A stretch of 64,000 nucleotides of DNA from Pseudoalteromonas atlantica (GCA_007988745.1 BJUT01000017.1:1-64000); one strand, 5' to 3'. Numbered from the stretch's first letter, positions 1 to 8,123 are shown. Translations and numbers: made by a program. Notes: generated by a model from the letters alone, not told the origin.

Positions 1-104
1 CTTCTAAAAAATCTCAACTCTTCTCTTATTTTATTTAAATCAGTTTCTTATTTTTATTTATAAACAGCATGCCCAGATAGCTGTTATTTGCCCGTGTATT
101 CTCG

Positions 105-110
105 TATAAT
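105..110 (+). promoter_or_regulatory. Probable -10 element of nadA
   Basis: A perfect TATAAT lies about 40 bases before the nadA start. No good -35 is seen 16-18 bases upstream, so this is a weak call based on one hexamer. The rest of positions 1-138 is AT-rich and shows no gene. Confidence 0.35.
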
Positions 111-150
111 TTGCCGTAATTAATGCACTGTAGATGAAGTGGTCGAGAAC

Positions 151-1191
151 ATGAGTCTAGCTCAAACTATTATGCCTGAAGGTTATATCTTTCCTCCTAA
201 GCCAGCGCCGTTGACTAAAGACGAGCAAGGCGAATATAAAGCACGTATTAAACAACTACTGCAAGATAAAAATGCAGTGCTGGTAGCCCATTACTACACA
301 GATCCTGAAATTCAGGCACTTGCCGAAGAAACAGGGGGCTGTGTTGCCGACTCATTAGAAATGGCACGTTTTGGTGCTCGCCACGATGCAGACATGATCA
401 TCGTTGCAGGCGTACGTTTTATGGGTGAAACCGCTAAAATTTTAACGCCAAACAAAACAGTTGTTATGCCAACGCTAGAAGCAACGTGTTCGTTAGATAT
501 TGGTTGTCCTATTGATGAGTTTTCAGCGTTTTGCGATCAGCACCCTGATCGTAAAGTTGTAGTGTATGCAAACACCTCTACAGCGGTTAAAGCCCGTGCA
601 GATTGGATCGTAACCTCATCGTGCGCGCTTGAAATTGTAGAGCACCTAGATGAGCAAGGTGAAAAAATTATTTGGGGCCCAGATAAACACCTTGGTAGCT
701 ACATTCAAAAAAATACTGGCGCCGATATGATCATGTGGAACGGCGCATGTATCGTACACGATGAATTTAAAACAAAAGCGCTTAAAGATATGAAAGCCCT
801 GCACCCAGACGCGGGTGTATTGGTGCATCCAGAGTCACCTGCAGAAATAGTGGCACTGGCAGATGCGGTTGGCTCAACCAGTCAACTAATAAAAGCTGCG
901 CAAACAATGGATAACGATAAGTTTATTGTAGCGACAGACCGCGGTATTTTTTACAAAATGCAGCAGCTATGCCCAGAAAAAGAGTTTTTTGCAGCCCCAA
1001 CAGCGGGTGAGGGCGCGTCATGTAAAAGTTGTGCACATTGCCCGTGGATGGCAATGAATGGCTTAAAAGCGATAGAAGAAGCTCTGATAGACCCCCGTGG
1101 TAAAGAAGTGTTTGTAGATATGGACTTACGCGAAGGCGCGCTCAAGTCACTTAATCGCATGTTAGACTTTACAGCTAGCATGGCTAAGTAA
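151..1191 (+). CDS. nadA: Quinolinate synthase NadA
   Basis: This cytoplasmic iron-sulfur enzyme condenses iminoaspartate with dihydroxyacetone phosphate to make quinolinate, the second step of de novo NAD synthesis. The protein (346 aa) is very close to E. coli NadA along its whole length, including [37 protein letters not shown] and ACIVHDEFK segments. Conserved cysteines that can bind the 4Fe-4S cluster sit in the [17 protein letters not shown] and CKSCAHCPW stretches. A GTG at 139 in the same frame would add four residues; the ATG at 151 is preferred because ATG is the commoner start and the resulting N-terminus matches the family length. It stands alone and is followed by a strong terminator. 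Confidence 0.97.
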   Translation: MSLAQTIMPEGYIFPPKPAPLTKDEQGEYKARIKQLLQDKNAVLVAHYYTDPEIQALAEETGGCVADSLEMARFGARHDADMIIVAGVRFMGETAKILTPNKTVVMPTLEATCSLDIGCPIDEFSAFCDQHPDRKVVVYANTSTAVKARADWIVTSSCALEIVEHLDEQGEKIIWGPDKHLGSYIQKNTGADMIMWNGACIVHDEFKTKALKDMKALHPDAGVLVHPESPAEIVALADAVGSTSQLIKAAQTMDNDKFIVATDRGIFYKMQQLCPEKEFFAAPTAGEGASCKSCAHCPWMAMNGLKAIEEALIDPRGKEVFVDMDLREGALKSLNRMLDFTASMAK

Positions 1192-1205
1192 TTAGCCTAA
1201 TGCAT

Positions 1206-1242
1206 AAAAAACGGCTAAACCCTAAGGTTTAGCCGTTTTTTT
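1206..1242 (+). terminator. Rho-independent terminator of nadA
   Basis: An 11-bp perfect stem (1211-1221 with 1226-1236) with a CTAA loop is followed by a run of T. It begins about 15 bases after the nadA stop codon. Confidence 0.92.
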
Positions 1243-1303
1243 ATAACTAAAGTAAATTGCTGATTGATTATTAGACACTTAACAGCACAAATTTAAAAAG
1301 ACC

Positions 1304-1332
1304 TTGCACCTGTGTAACCTATTTCATACTAT
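1304..1332 (+). promoter_or_regulatory. Promoter of tRNA-Ser
   Basis: TTGCAC (1304-1309) and TACTAT (1327-1332) are 17 bases apart. They lie about 27 bases before the mature tRNA end and are followed by a GC-rich AACGCGCT discriminator, as is common for stringently controlled stable-RNA promoters. Confidence 0.65.
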
Positions 1333-1358
1333 AACGCGCTGTTGCTAAGCAACACCGT

Positions 1359-1448
1359 GGAGGAATGGCTGAGTGGCTGAAGGCGCACGCCTGGAAAGTG
1401 TGTTTAGGTTAATCCCTAACGAGGGTTCGAATCCCTCTTCCTCCACCA
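1359..1448 (+). tRNA. tRNA-Ser (anticodon GGA)
   Basis: The cloverleaf is complete. The acceptor stem pairs GGAGGAA (1359-1365) with TTCCTCC (1438-1444). The anticodon loop reads CTGGAAA, giving anticodon GGA for UCC/UCU codons. The long variable arm (TTAGG/CCTAA stem) typical of serine tRNAs is present, as is the T-loop GGTTCGAATCC. The CCA end is encoded (1446-1448). The discriminator base reads A at 1445, where E. coli serine tRNAs have G. Confidence 0.95.
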
Positions 1449-1457
1449 TCATTCTTG

Positions 1458-1492
1458 AACCCAGTTATTGAATATCAATAACTGGGTTTTTT
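1458..1492 (+). terminator. Terminator after tRNA-Ser
   Basis: A 14-bp perfect stem (1458-1471 with 1475-1488), a three-base loop and a T6 tail start ten bases after the tRNA CCA end. Confidence 0.93.
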
Positions 1493-1606
1493 AATGCCTG
1501 CTGCCCAAACCTTAGTTATACGCTAATAGGCATGTATTTAGTGGGTAATCTCAATCGGCCCTTAAAGTCGTTCCTTTAAGTAAGTGACATGGTATAAGTC
1601 CCGAAT

Positions 1607-2674
1607 TTATTGGTACTCAAATAACGCGTTTTCCCATTCCTGAATGATTATTTGGCGCTTCATCTGATCGTCTATCACTAATATTTCTATGCCAAGGGGG
1701 ACGGGGCGCAGCTGACCTTCTGATATATCAAGTAAATGTTTATGCTTAATTCTTACTTCGTTATTTATTGGCTCAAAATTAGTAAAGTTGGCCATGTCTG
1801 TTTGCCCTTGTACAGACACTAAGTAATCAATAAACAGCTGTGCGCCAATTACATTTTTAGCATCTTTAGGAATAATGGCACTGCGCATAATAACCGAGGT
1901 GTAGTCTTTAGGTTGCACCACAATAATATTAGGGTGCTGCGCCGCCCATGTGCGCGCATAAGAGCTTAATATGTTATAGCCAACAGTGAGCTCGCCCGTT
2001 GAAAGTGCCTTGAGTATGTCGGCGCTGCGTCTAAATACACGCGTGCTGTGATAGCCAAACGATTCAAGCATTCGGCCATAGCTTGAGCTTTGCTCGCGGT
2101 CATGAGCCCACAGCAAATAGCCTATGCCCACTTGAGTAATATCGTAAATGCCAATGCGGCCTTTAATTTGCTCACTGCGCCTACGAATTAGCTCTAATAA
2201 TTCGTTGCGGCTACTTGGTGCGACCTCTTCGCCTAAAAATTCTTTATTAAATGCAATTACCGCTGTTTCATAGGTAAAGCCAAATACTTCATTTCGCCAT
2301 TTAGCCCATGCAGGAAGCTTATTTGTTTGCTCAGAGCTGTAAGGGTGTGCGTAACCATCGTTAACTAACTTTACCTGCAAGTTCATTGCTGAACTTAATA
2401 ACACGTCGGGCGGGTTTTTAACGTCGGCTAAAAATTCGCTATACACTTCGAAAGTACTCAGCTCGTAGTAATCAATTTGTACAAAAGGGTATTTTTTTTG
2501 AAAGGCCGATAAAAAAGGGGCAATTTCCATTTTGTCAGCGCCGCCATATATTTTAAGCACGGATTTATTTTCGCTTTGTGCCGGAAATACTAAAGGGGTT
2601 TTTGCTGCAACGAATGGCGAGCCTACAAAGCACGTAAAAACAACGGCAATATAAATCAGCGATAAAAGTTTCAA
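1607..2674 (-). CDS. Periplasmic solute-binding protein coupled to the TctDE sensor
   Basis: This 355-aa protein has an N-terminal signal peptide (hydrophobic run to about residue 24, ending SPFVAAK) and the general build of ABC-type iron/AfuA-like substrate-binding proteins (family 1): LKIYGGADKMEIAPFLSAF near the N-terminus and a PPDVLLSSA segment. No permease or ATPase gene is nearby. Its ATG overlaps the tctE stop by four bases (ATGA), so it is the last gene of tctD-tctE-SBP and is translationally coupled to the sensor kinase. I infer that it binds a ligand in the periplasm and presents it to TctE, rather than serving an ABC importer. The ligand is not identifiable from sequence; a tri- or dicarboxylate is likely from context. 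Confidence 0.8.
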   Translation of the reverse strand: MKLLSLIYIAVVFTCFVGSPFVAAKTPLVFPAQSENKSVLKIYGGADKMEIAPFLSAFQKKYPFVQIDYYELSTFEVYSEFLADVKNPPDVLLSSAMNLQVKLVNDGYAHPYSSEQTNKLPAWAKWRNEVFGFTYETAVIAFNKEFLGEEVAPSSRNELLELIRRRSEQIKGRIGIYDITQVGIGYLLWAHDREQSSSYGRMLESFGYHSTRVFRRSADILKALSTGELTVGYNILSSYARTWAAQHPNIIVVQPKDYTSVIMRSAIIPKDAKNVIGAQLFIDYLVSVQGQTDMANFTNFEPINNEVRIKHKHLLDISEGQLRPVPLGIEILVIDDQMKRQIIIQEWENALFEYQ

Positions 2675-4116
2675 TGTTCGTCCTCGGTCAGCATTAACGG
2701 AAAGTTTATTTCAAAAATAAGCCCCGACGGGGTGTTATCAAGCAGCTTAATAGCAGCGTTATGATGCTCTGCTACCTCCTTTGCAATGCTTAAGCCTAGG
2801 CCACTGCCGGCACGTGGGTCGCCTTTACTTTTGTAAAACCGCTCAAACACATGTTGTTTTTGCGCATCGGGTACACCTACGCCTTGATCAGCCACGCATA
2901 ATCGGGCTATGTAGCCACTGTCTGTACTGTGAAGCTCGGTAGACACATTAACTTCTTTGTTTTGCGGGCTAAATTTAATCGCGTTTTCTAAAATGTTGCG
3001 TAGCATTTGGCTAAGTGCAAACGAATCACCATTGATCATTAAATTATCATCACCTTGATATGTGATGATCACGCCGCGTTGAATCGCCGATACCGCTACA
3101 TCTCTACACACAGACTTTACCAGCTCCGGCAACGAAAGCGTTATTAAAGGCTGGCTATGAAAGCGGTGCGCAAGAGTGGCTTGGTTGAACAGTTGCGTAA
3201 CGGTGCTGTCGAGTAAATCTGTTGAATATAAAACACGATTTAACTGCTCTGTTCTTATTTTTTCATCGCTTTCTTCAATGGCATTTTGCGCCTGGCTTTT
3301 AAGGCCTGCTAGGGGCGTTCTTATTTGATGGGCGACTTCGCCGGTAAAGCGCTTTAAATGATTAAGCGAGACTTCTAATTGCGATATAAAATGGTTAATG
3401 GTTGAAATTAAATCGGCCATTTCTTTAGGAACCGACATATCAATAGGGCGTAGATCAGTGGGGGAGCGCCGACGTATTTTTTTATTTATGCTGTAAATAG
3501 GGCGCAAAATTTGATTTACTCCCAGTAATATAAGCACAATAGCTATTACAAACGTTAAAATAACCATTTGTATTACATTTAAATTCATTTCATAGGCGAG
3601 CTGATCGCGAGCTTGGGTGGTTTGGCCTATTAAAATATTTACATCAAACGATTCACCCACTTCATAAAGCTTATCTGAGAGTAAAATAAAGCGGTAGTTT
3701 TCGCCTTTGTAATCACCTTCCCAAAATTGTATCAGTAGGTTATCTCGCGGGTCATACTCTGCACGTTGCCACTGGGTGTCGGCTTTTTGTAAAATGTGTT
3801 GATATAAGCCATTGTAACCGGTTAAGTGCTCGCCTTGATTTTGTGTTATTTGATACACCAATCTGTCATTTGAGGCCATCGAGAGAGTTTCGAATGTAGC
3901 GCTGGGTAAATCAACAACAATTTCGTGGTAATCAATGTGGGTATTTTCAAAAATTTGTAAAGCAGCACTGGCAAGTAGTCTATCGTATGAAATTTGGGCG
4001 GCGTTTTTACTGTAATTATTAGCCATAAAATAGGTTATAAGTGTAATTATAACCATTAAAGCAATGGTTATTGTAAGCAGCTGCCGGCGAATAGAGGGGA
4101 GGGTTTTGCTACTCAT
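2671..4116 (-). CDS. tctE: TctE-type sensor histidine kinase
   Basis: Inner-membrane histidine kinase of 481 aa that is expected to phosphorylate TctD. It has TM1 at about residues 12-32, a periplasmic sensor region of about 145 residues, TM2 at about 180-200, a HAMP-like linker, the HisKA box with His263 in GEVAHQIRTPLAGL, and an HATPase_c domain with N-box ILENAIKFS and G-boxes DQGVGVP and GSGLGLSIA. It overlaps tctD by eight bases upstream and the binding-protein gene by four bases downstream, so the three form one leftward operon. The family TctE/TctD controls tripartite tricarboxylate transport, and genes for exactly that transporter lie divergently next door. Confidence 0.9.
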   Translation of the reverse strand: MSSKTLPSIRRQLLTITIALMVIITLITYFMANNYSKNAAQISYDRLLASAALQIFENTHIDYHEIVVDLPSATFETLSMASNDRLVYQITQNQGEHLTGYNGLYQHILQKADTQWQRAEYDPRDNLLIQFWEGDYKGENYRFILLSDKLYEVGESFDVNILIGQTTQARDQLAYEMNLNVIQMVILTFVIAIVLILLGVNQILRPIYSINKKIRRRSPTDLRPIDMSVPKEMADLISTINHFISQLEVSLNHLKRFTGEVAHQIRTPLAGLKSQAQNAIEESDEKIRTEQLNRVLYSTDLLDSTVTQLFNQATLAHRFHSQPLITLSLPELVKSVCRDVAVSAIQRGVIITYQGDDNLMINGDSFALSQMLRNILENAIKFSPQNKEVNVSTELHSTDSGYIARLCVADQGVGVPDAQKQHVFERFYKSKGDPRAGSGLGLSIAKEVAEHHNAAIKLLDNTPSGLIFEINFPLMLTEDEH

Positions 4117-4780
4117 TAGGCTCTGCTAAAAGATAGCCTAAACCACGCAGTGTTTTTATATCAACACTGCTATTTACCAGCTTTTTACGAAGCCTTGCTA
4201 CGTAGGTTTCTATGGCGTTGGGGCTGGGTGAGTCGTCAAACGAATATAAGTGATCGAGTAACTCATCTTTATTAAGCACTTTGCCTTGATGCGTTAAAAA
4301 TATTTCTAGCAACCTAAATTCTCGTTGTTTTAAATCAATAAGTTCTTTAGCAATAGTGACCGTGCATGATTTTCGGTCAAAATCGAGATTGCCATAACTT
4401 ATAATGTCTTTGCCTAGGCCTTGGTTACGCCTAAGTAGGGCGCGGCAACGGGCTTCTAATTCGCCAAAATCAAAGGGTTTAGTGAGGTAATCGTCTGCGC
4501 CTAAGTCGAGTAATTCTATACGGTGCTCTACTTGAGCGCGTGCCGTTAAAATTAATACAGGCGTATTTGATGAGCGAGCCCTGAGCTTTTTTAATATTTG
4601 CTCACCGTTTAAATTGGGCAAGTTTAAATCAAGTAAAATAAGGTCGTACTCATGGCGTTTTAACAGCGAATTAGCCACATCACCACTGGTTACAAGGTCT
4701 ATACCTTGGCCCATTTTGGTGAAACGTTGGCAAATTGCTTCTCCTAACACTTCGTCGTCTTCAACTGCTAAAATTCTCAT
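4109..4780 (-). CDS. tctD: TctD-type response regulator (OmpR/PhoB family)
   Basis: This 223-aa DNA-binding response regulator has a receiver domain with the acidic pair in VEDDE, phosphoacceptor Asp51 in LLDLNLP, and Lys in YLTKPF. A C-terminal OmpR-type winged helix follows (LKQREFRLLEIFL, IETYVARLRKKL, TLRGLGYLL). The frame is open 63 bases further upstream, but the ATG at 4780 starts the protein exactly at the conserved receiver beta-strand MRILAVEDD, so it is chosen. OmpR-family regulators bind tandem direct repeats about 11 bases apart. Such repeats occur in front of the porin, the small-ORF/isomerase unit and tctC, which I take as its targets. Confidence 0.92.
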   Translation of the reverse strand: MRILAVEDDEVLGEAICQRFTKMGQGIDLVTSGDVANSLLKRHEYDLILLDLNLPNLNGEQILKKLRARSSNTPVLILTARAQVEHRIELLDLGADDYLTKPFDFGELEARCRALLRRNQGLGKDIISYGNLDFDRKSCTVTIAKELIDLKQREFRLLEIFLTHQGKVLNKDELLDHLYSFDDSPSPNAIETYVARLRKKLVNSSVDIKTLRGLGYLLAEPNE

Positions 4781-4948
4781 TAAGCACACCCGCAAAGTCG
4801 CAATTAAAAAATATAATTTTAAGTTGTGCAAGACACTAAACAATTACTGCAACGTTTACAATAAACAAATGCCTTCGTTTATAGCAAGATAAGCTATAGT
4901 TTTAATTTAATAGCCAAAAAATACAATTGCCTAAAATGTAATTATCTT

Positions 4949-4982
4949 GTGACAGGTTTGTGACAGGTTTGCCGTGTAAATT
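4949..4982 (+). promoter_or_regulatory. Putative TctD operator and promoter of the porin gene
   Basis: Two perfect tandem copies of GTGACAGGTTT occupy 4949-4959 and 4960-4970. Ten bases after the second TGACAG lies TAAATT (4977-4982), a -10-like hexamer. Two other promoters in the locus have the same arrangement. The second repeat would replace the -35, as in PhoB-type activation. The site lies in the divergent tctD/porin spacer and could also affect the sensor operon. Confidence 0.75.
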
Positions 4983-5052
4983 GCAACATGAATAAACTGA
5001 TACACACTACACACAACTATAAATTTAATTAAACAAGGTAGCGGAGACAACT

Positions 5053-6378
5053 ATGGCTCAACAGTTCTCTAAAATATTTGCAGTAACAGGCGCAGTATTA
5101 ACTTGTGTTTCTATTCCTTCGTACGCTTCTTTTAATGGGCTTACAGAGCAAGACGAATTTAATATTAAGCTAAGGTCAATTTACTTTGACCGCGATTACG
5201 ATAACGACGCCAGCGACGACGCAACGTTTGCACAAGGCATAGAGCTCAATTATCAATCGGGCTATTTTAATGACTTAATTAGCATGGGTGTCTCTACTTA
5301 TACCGTACTTAATTACAACTCAACCGGCAGCGCACAAAATAATATTTTACCCGCAGGGGATGAAAAAGGCGGCGTTGACGATAGTTTTTCTAAATTTGGT
5401 CAATATTTTATCGACGTTAAACTTGGCGACAATGGCCATGTAAAAATAGGCGGGCAAAAAACCAAAAGCATGTTGTTAAAAAGCTCGGGTAGCCGCGCAA
5501 TTCCCAATACTTTTAGAGGTGTATTTGGTGACTACAAGTTTGGTAATACCAAAGTATATGGTTACGCCTACGATAAATGGAGCCGCCGCCACGACGACAA
5601 GTGGGAAGATTTTTCTACCGACCAGTCAGATAACGGCGCAATTAGTGTTATTTGGGGTGTGGGCGCAAGCTACAAAAAAGACGCGCTAAAAATAGACGCG
5701 GAGTATTTAAACTCTCATGACTACTTATCAAAGCTTGGGCTTAAAGGCAGTTACGCTATAAAGCTCGATCACAGTAAGTTAACCCTTTCAAGCGGCGTAT
5801 TTACCTCACAAGACGATGGCGATTTATTTGTAACCGGCGCAGAGGGTGGCGATTTAGATGATGAAGATGCACTCGGTGCGGTTTCCGGCGTTACTAAAAG
5901 TGAAAACGATGGTTTTGCCTATTACCTAGATGCCAATTGGAAAAAAGATATTTGGACACTAGGCGCCGCATTTACCAAAGTGAACGATGCTTGGATTGAA
6001 GATAACTTTAGCGGCGATCACGGGACTAACCCGTTTCCCACGCGCTCATTAATTGGTGCCGATTTAACAAACCAAAATGAGTCAACTTGGCAGGCTCGCT
6101 TAGGTGTTGACCTAAAAGCAGTGGCACCGGGTTTAACCACAAAGTTTTATTACACCAGCGGCAGCGATGCAGAAAATTCAAGCTTAGGTAAAGCAGGTGG
6201 CACAGCCGATGAAAAATATTGGGCCATTGATACACGCTACAAAGTAGCGGCTGTAAAAGGCTTAAGCCTACGTTGGTTATTTTTAGATTACACCACAGAT
6301 GAAACTGGCAGTGTTGATGGTGTAAAAGGAGACAGAGCAGATCACCGTGTATATGTAGATTACACCATTAAGTTTTAA
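5053..6378 (+). CDS. OprD-family outer-membrane porin
   Basis: This 441-aa protein has a signal peptide (cleavage about after SYAS, residue 25) and beta-barrel character, ending in an aromatic (YTIKF). OprD-family signatures are visible: LRSIYFDRDYDND near the mature N-terminus, AQGIELNYQSGYF, FSKFGQYFIDVKLG and a PNTFRGV stretch. OprD porins admit small organic acids or basic amino acids; the P. aeruginosa relative OpdH serves tricarboxylates. Position opposite tctD and the operator repeats at 4949 suggest that it is the outer-membrane entry for the substrate of the Tct transporter. A GGAG ribosome site precedes the ATG, and a terminator follows. Confidence 0.88.
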   Translation: MAQQFSKIFAVTGAVLTCVSIPSYASFNGLTEQDEFNIKLRSIYFDRDYDNDASDDATFAQGIELNYQSGYFNDLISMGVSTYTVLNYNSTGSAQNNILPAGDEKGGVDDSFSKFGQYFIDVKLGDNGHVKIGGQKTKSMLLKSSGSRAIPNTFRGVFGDYKFGNTKVYGYAYDKWSRRHDDKWEDFSTDQSDNGAISVIWGVGASYKKDALKIDAEYLNSHDYLSKLGLKGSYAIKLDHSKLTLSSGVFTSQDDGDLFVTGAEGGDLDDEDALGAVSGVTKSENDGFAYYLDANWKKDIWTLGAAFTKVNDAWIEDNFSGDHGTNPFPTRSLIGADLTNQNESTWQARLGVDLKAVAPGLTTKFYYTSGSDAENSSLGKAGGTADEKYWAIDTRYKVAAVKGLSLRWLFLDYTTDETGSVDGVKGDRADHRVYVDYTIKF

Positions 6379-6400
6379 ACGCCCCCTTCGATTGGCTTTT

Positions 6401-6434
6401 AACGCGCAGCATGAAAATGCTGCGCGTTTTTTAA
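6401..6434 (+). terminator. Terminator of the porin gene
   Basis: A 12-bp perfect stem (6401-6412 with 6417-6428 region) with a GAAA loop is followed by a T run, so the next genes need their own promoter. Confidence 0.92.
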
Positions 6435-6469
6435 TTTTTAAAAGTTATTTTTTAATCAATTTTTATTTC

Positions 6470-6503
6470 GTGACAGGTTAGTGACAGTTTGGCTCCTTAC
6501 TCT
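6470..6503 (+). promoter_or_regulatory. Putative TctD operator and promoter of the small ORF/isomerase unit
   Basis: Tandem repeats GTGACAGGTTA (6470-6480) and GTGACAGTTTG (6481-6491) have the same 11-base period as the porin site. TACTCT (6498-6503) follows exactly ten bases after the second TGACAG. Confidence 0.75.
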
Positions 6504-6568
6504 TAAAAAAAGGGCAACGTTTTGATAACGACGTTACTTGTTTTTAATTGCATTGAAAGGGCGAAACG

Positions 6569-6751
6569 ATGAACTCAACACACGCTACACCTCAGTTAAA
6601 ACCTACGCCGAGAGCCATTCACTTTCGTGCAAATAGCCAACAAACAGCCACGGCTGCGAGTGCAACAAGTAATACTAATTTTGCCCCTCAATCTTTGCAA
6701 AGTAAGCAAGAGCAAGTGCAAGAGTGCGTGGTTATTTTAAGTAATAACTAA
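6569..6751 (+). CDS. Small polar protein of unknown function (60 aa)
   Basis: I do not recognise this protein. It is 60 residues, rich in Thr, Ser, Asn, Gln and Ala, with no hydrophobic segment or signal peptide and a single Cys at about residue 53 (QECVVILSNN C-terminus). It is likely real: a good GAAAGGG ribosome site lies seven bases before the ATG, and it is the first reading frame downstream of the operator-promoter at 6470, only 42 bases before the isomerase gene. It could be a regulatory leader peptide, a small partner of the isomerase or transporter, or a translation-coupling frame. Confidence 0.6.
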   Translation: MNSTHATPQLKPTPRAIHFRANSQQTATAASATSNTNFAPQSLQSKQEQVQECVVILSNN

Positions 6752-6793
6752 CCCGTTACTGCTCATTTAAATTGATTTAGAAGCTGGATTATT

Positions 6794-7897
6794 ATGACTA
6801 TTCAAAAAAAAATACCTTGTGTCATTATGCGCGGCGGAACGTCTCGCGGGACTTATTTTTTAGCCAACGATTTACCGAGAGAGTGGGATAAACGCAAAGA
6901 AATTTTAACTGCAGCAATGGGCTCAGGCGATCCGCTGCAAGTAAACGGCGTTGGTGGAGGAAACTCACTAACCAGTAAAGCGGCCATTATTTCACGCTCA
7001 ACCGACCCCGATGCAGACATTGATTACTTATTTGCGCAAGTTGCTATTGAGCAAAATGAAGTCGATATAACCCCTTCGTGTGGCAATATTTTATCTGGTG
7101 CAGCACCTCTGGCAATTGAATACGGACTGGTTACTGCAAACGACGGTGAAACAACGGTACGGGTTAAAAATGTAAATACCAATACCCTGATTGAAGTTGT
7201 GGTACAAACGCCTAACGGCTTTGTAGAGTACGAAGGAGATGCCACCATTGATGGCGTACCAGGCTCTGGGGCTCCTATTTTACTTAAGTTTTTTGATGTG
7301 TGTGGCACTAAAACCGGTGAATTACTGCCTACTGGCTCTGCACGCGATACCTTTGATGGCGTAGAAGTAAGTTGTGTGGATGCTGCCATGCCAATGGTAC
7401 TAATACCTGCACCATCACTGGGTGTAAAAGGCTCTGAAACTAAACAAGAGCTTGATGCAAATACAGAGTTACTGCAAAAAATAGAAAGCATTCGCCTGCA
7501 GGCGTCACTAAAAATGGGCCTTGGCGATGCAACCGGAAAAGTCATTCCTAAAGTCGGTTTACTGTCGGTGCCGCAATTTGGCGGTACGATAACTTCGCGC
7601 TACTTTGTGCCGCAAAATTGCCATACCAGCCATTCTGTTACTGGGGCAATTTGCGTGAGTGTTAGTTGCATGTTGCCAGGCAGTGTGGCGTACGACTTAA
7701 TTACCCCACAAAGCTCAGAGCAGCAAAATATAGTAGTTGAACACCCCAGCGGTAAAATAGATTTACTACTTGAGGGGCGCTTTGAAAACGACACGCTAGA
7801 TATAAAATCGGCGGGGCTAATGCGCACAGCCAGAATGTTATTTAAAGGTGAAGTACACATACCTGCAAAAGTATGGGATGAAAGCAAAATAGCTTAA
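6794..7897 (+). CDS. PrpF/GalD-family isomerase (aconitate or oxalomesaconate type)
   Basis: This 367-aa cytoplasmic protein belongs to the PrpF family of diaminopimelate-epimerase-like folds. It carries the N-terminal MRGGTSRG signature, VNGVGGGNSLTSKAAI (with the Lys equivalent to the PrpF active-site Lys) and ITPSCGNILSGAAP (catalytic Cys). Family members move a double bond in tricarboxylates: PrpF acts on (methyl)aconitate and GalD on 4-oxalomesaconate. Neither prpBC/acnD nor gallate-pathway genes are present, but a tricarboxylate transporter is. I therefore infer that it converts the imported acid, perhaps trans-aconitate or a relative, into a usable isomer. It shares a transcript with the small 60-aa gene and ends before a terminator. 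Confidence 0.82.
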   Translation: MTIQKKIPCVIMRGGTSRGTYFLANDLPREWDKRKEILTAAMGSGDPLQVNGVGGGNSLTSKAAIISRSTDPDADIDYLFAQVAIEQNEVDITPSCGNILSGAAPLAIEYGLVTANDGETTVRVKNVNTNTLIEVVVQTPNGFVEYEGDATIDGVPGSGAPILLKFFDVCGTKTGELLPTGSARDTFDGVEVSCVDAAMPMVLIPAPSLGVKGSETKQELDANTELLQKIESIRLQASLKMGLGDATGKVIPKVGLLSVPQFGGTITSRYFVPQNCHTSHSVTGAICVSVSCMLPGSVAYDLITPQSSEQQNIVVEHPSGKIDLLLEGRFENDTLDIKSAGLMRTARMLFKGEVHIPAKVWDESKIA

Positions 7898-7900
7898 CTT

Positions 7901-7944
7901 ATACCAATGGGCAAAATAGCTCACTTAATTAAGCGAATTGGTGT
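7901..7944. repeat. Intergenic imperfect palindromic repeat, copy 1
   Basis: ACCAAT (7903-7908) and ATTGGT (7937-7942) flank an inner palindrome CTTAATTAAG (7924-7933). A degenerate relative of the right-hand part recurs near 29338-29368, so it looks like a dispersed intergenic repeat. Function is unknown. Confidence 0.45.
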
Positions 7945-7970
7945 TAAGCCTTAGTAAACCAACCGAAAAT

Positions 7971-8002
7971 GCGATAGCAGATTGTCTGTTATCGCTTTTT
8001 TT
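7971..8002 (+). terminator. Terminator of the small ORF/isomerase unit
   Basis: GCGATAGCAGA (7971-7981) pairs with TCTGTTATCGC (7985-7995) across a three-base loop with one G-T pair, followed by T7. The rest of the 7898-8229 spacer holds the repeat above and the tctC operator; otherwise it is plain AT-rich DNA. Confidence 0.88.
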
Positions 8003-8089
8003 ATGCTTTAAATAAATAAGACAAAGTTTATTTTTATTTAAAAACAATGCCTTATAAATAATTTTAAATTAATGGATAGTTTGGCATCG

Positions 8090-8123
8090 ATGACAGGTAG
8101 ATGACAGTTTCGGCTATTAGTCT
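8090..8123 (+). promoter_or_regulatory. Putative TctD operator and promoter of tctC
   Basis: Tandem ATGACAGGTAG (8090-8100) and ATGACAGTTTC (8101-8111), with the same 11-base period, are followed ten bases after the second TGACAG by TAGTCT (8118-8123). This is the third instance of the same architecture in the locus. Confidence 0.75.

Noticed and set aside
4614..4892. Plus-strand frame across the start of tctD
   Set aside because: Mostly antisense to the conserved receiver domain, with no ribosome site; not a gene.
7024..7545. Open minus-strand frame of 173 codons inside the isomerase gene
   Set aside because: It lies entirely opposite a gene with clear family motifs, has no ribosome site and gives a low-complexity Ser/Thr/Pro product, as expected for a shadow of codon bias.
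4949..8111. The tandem TGACAG repeats could be PhoB boxes (CTGTCA on the other strand)
   Set aside because: A canonical Pho box reads CTGTCA in the direction of transcription, while here TGACAG reads toward the genes. The sites are confined to the tct locus next to an OmpR-type regulator, and the promoters serve carboxylate uptake. PhoB is not excluded but is less likely.
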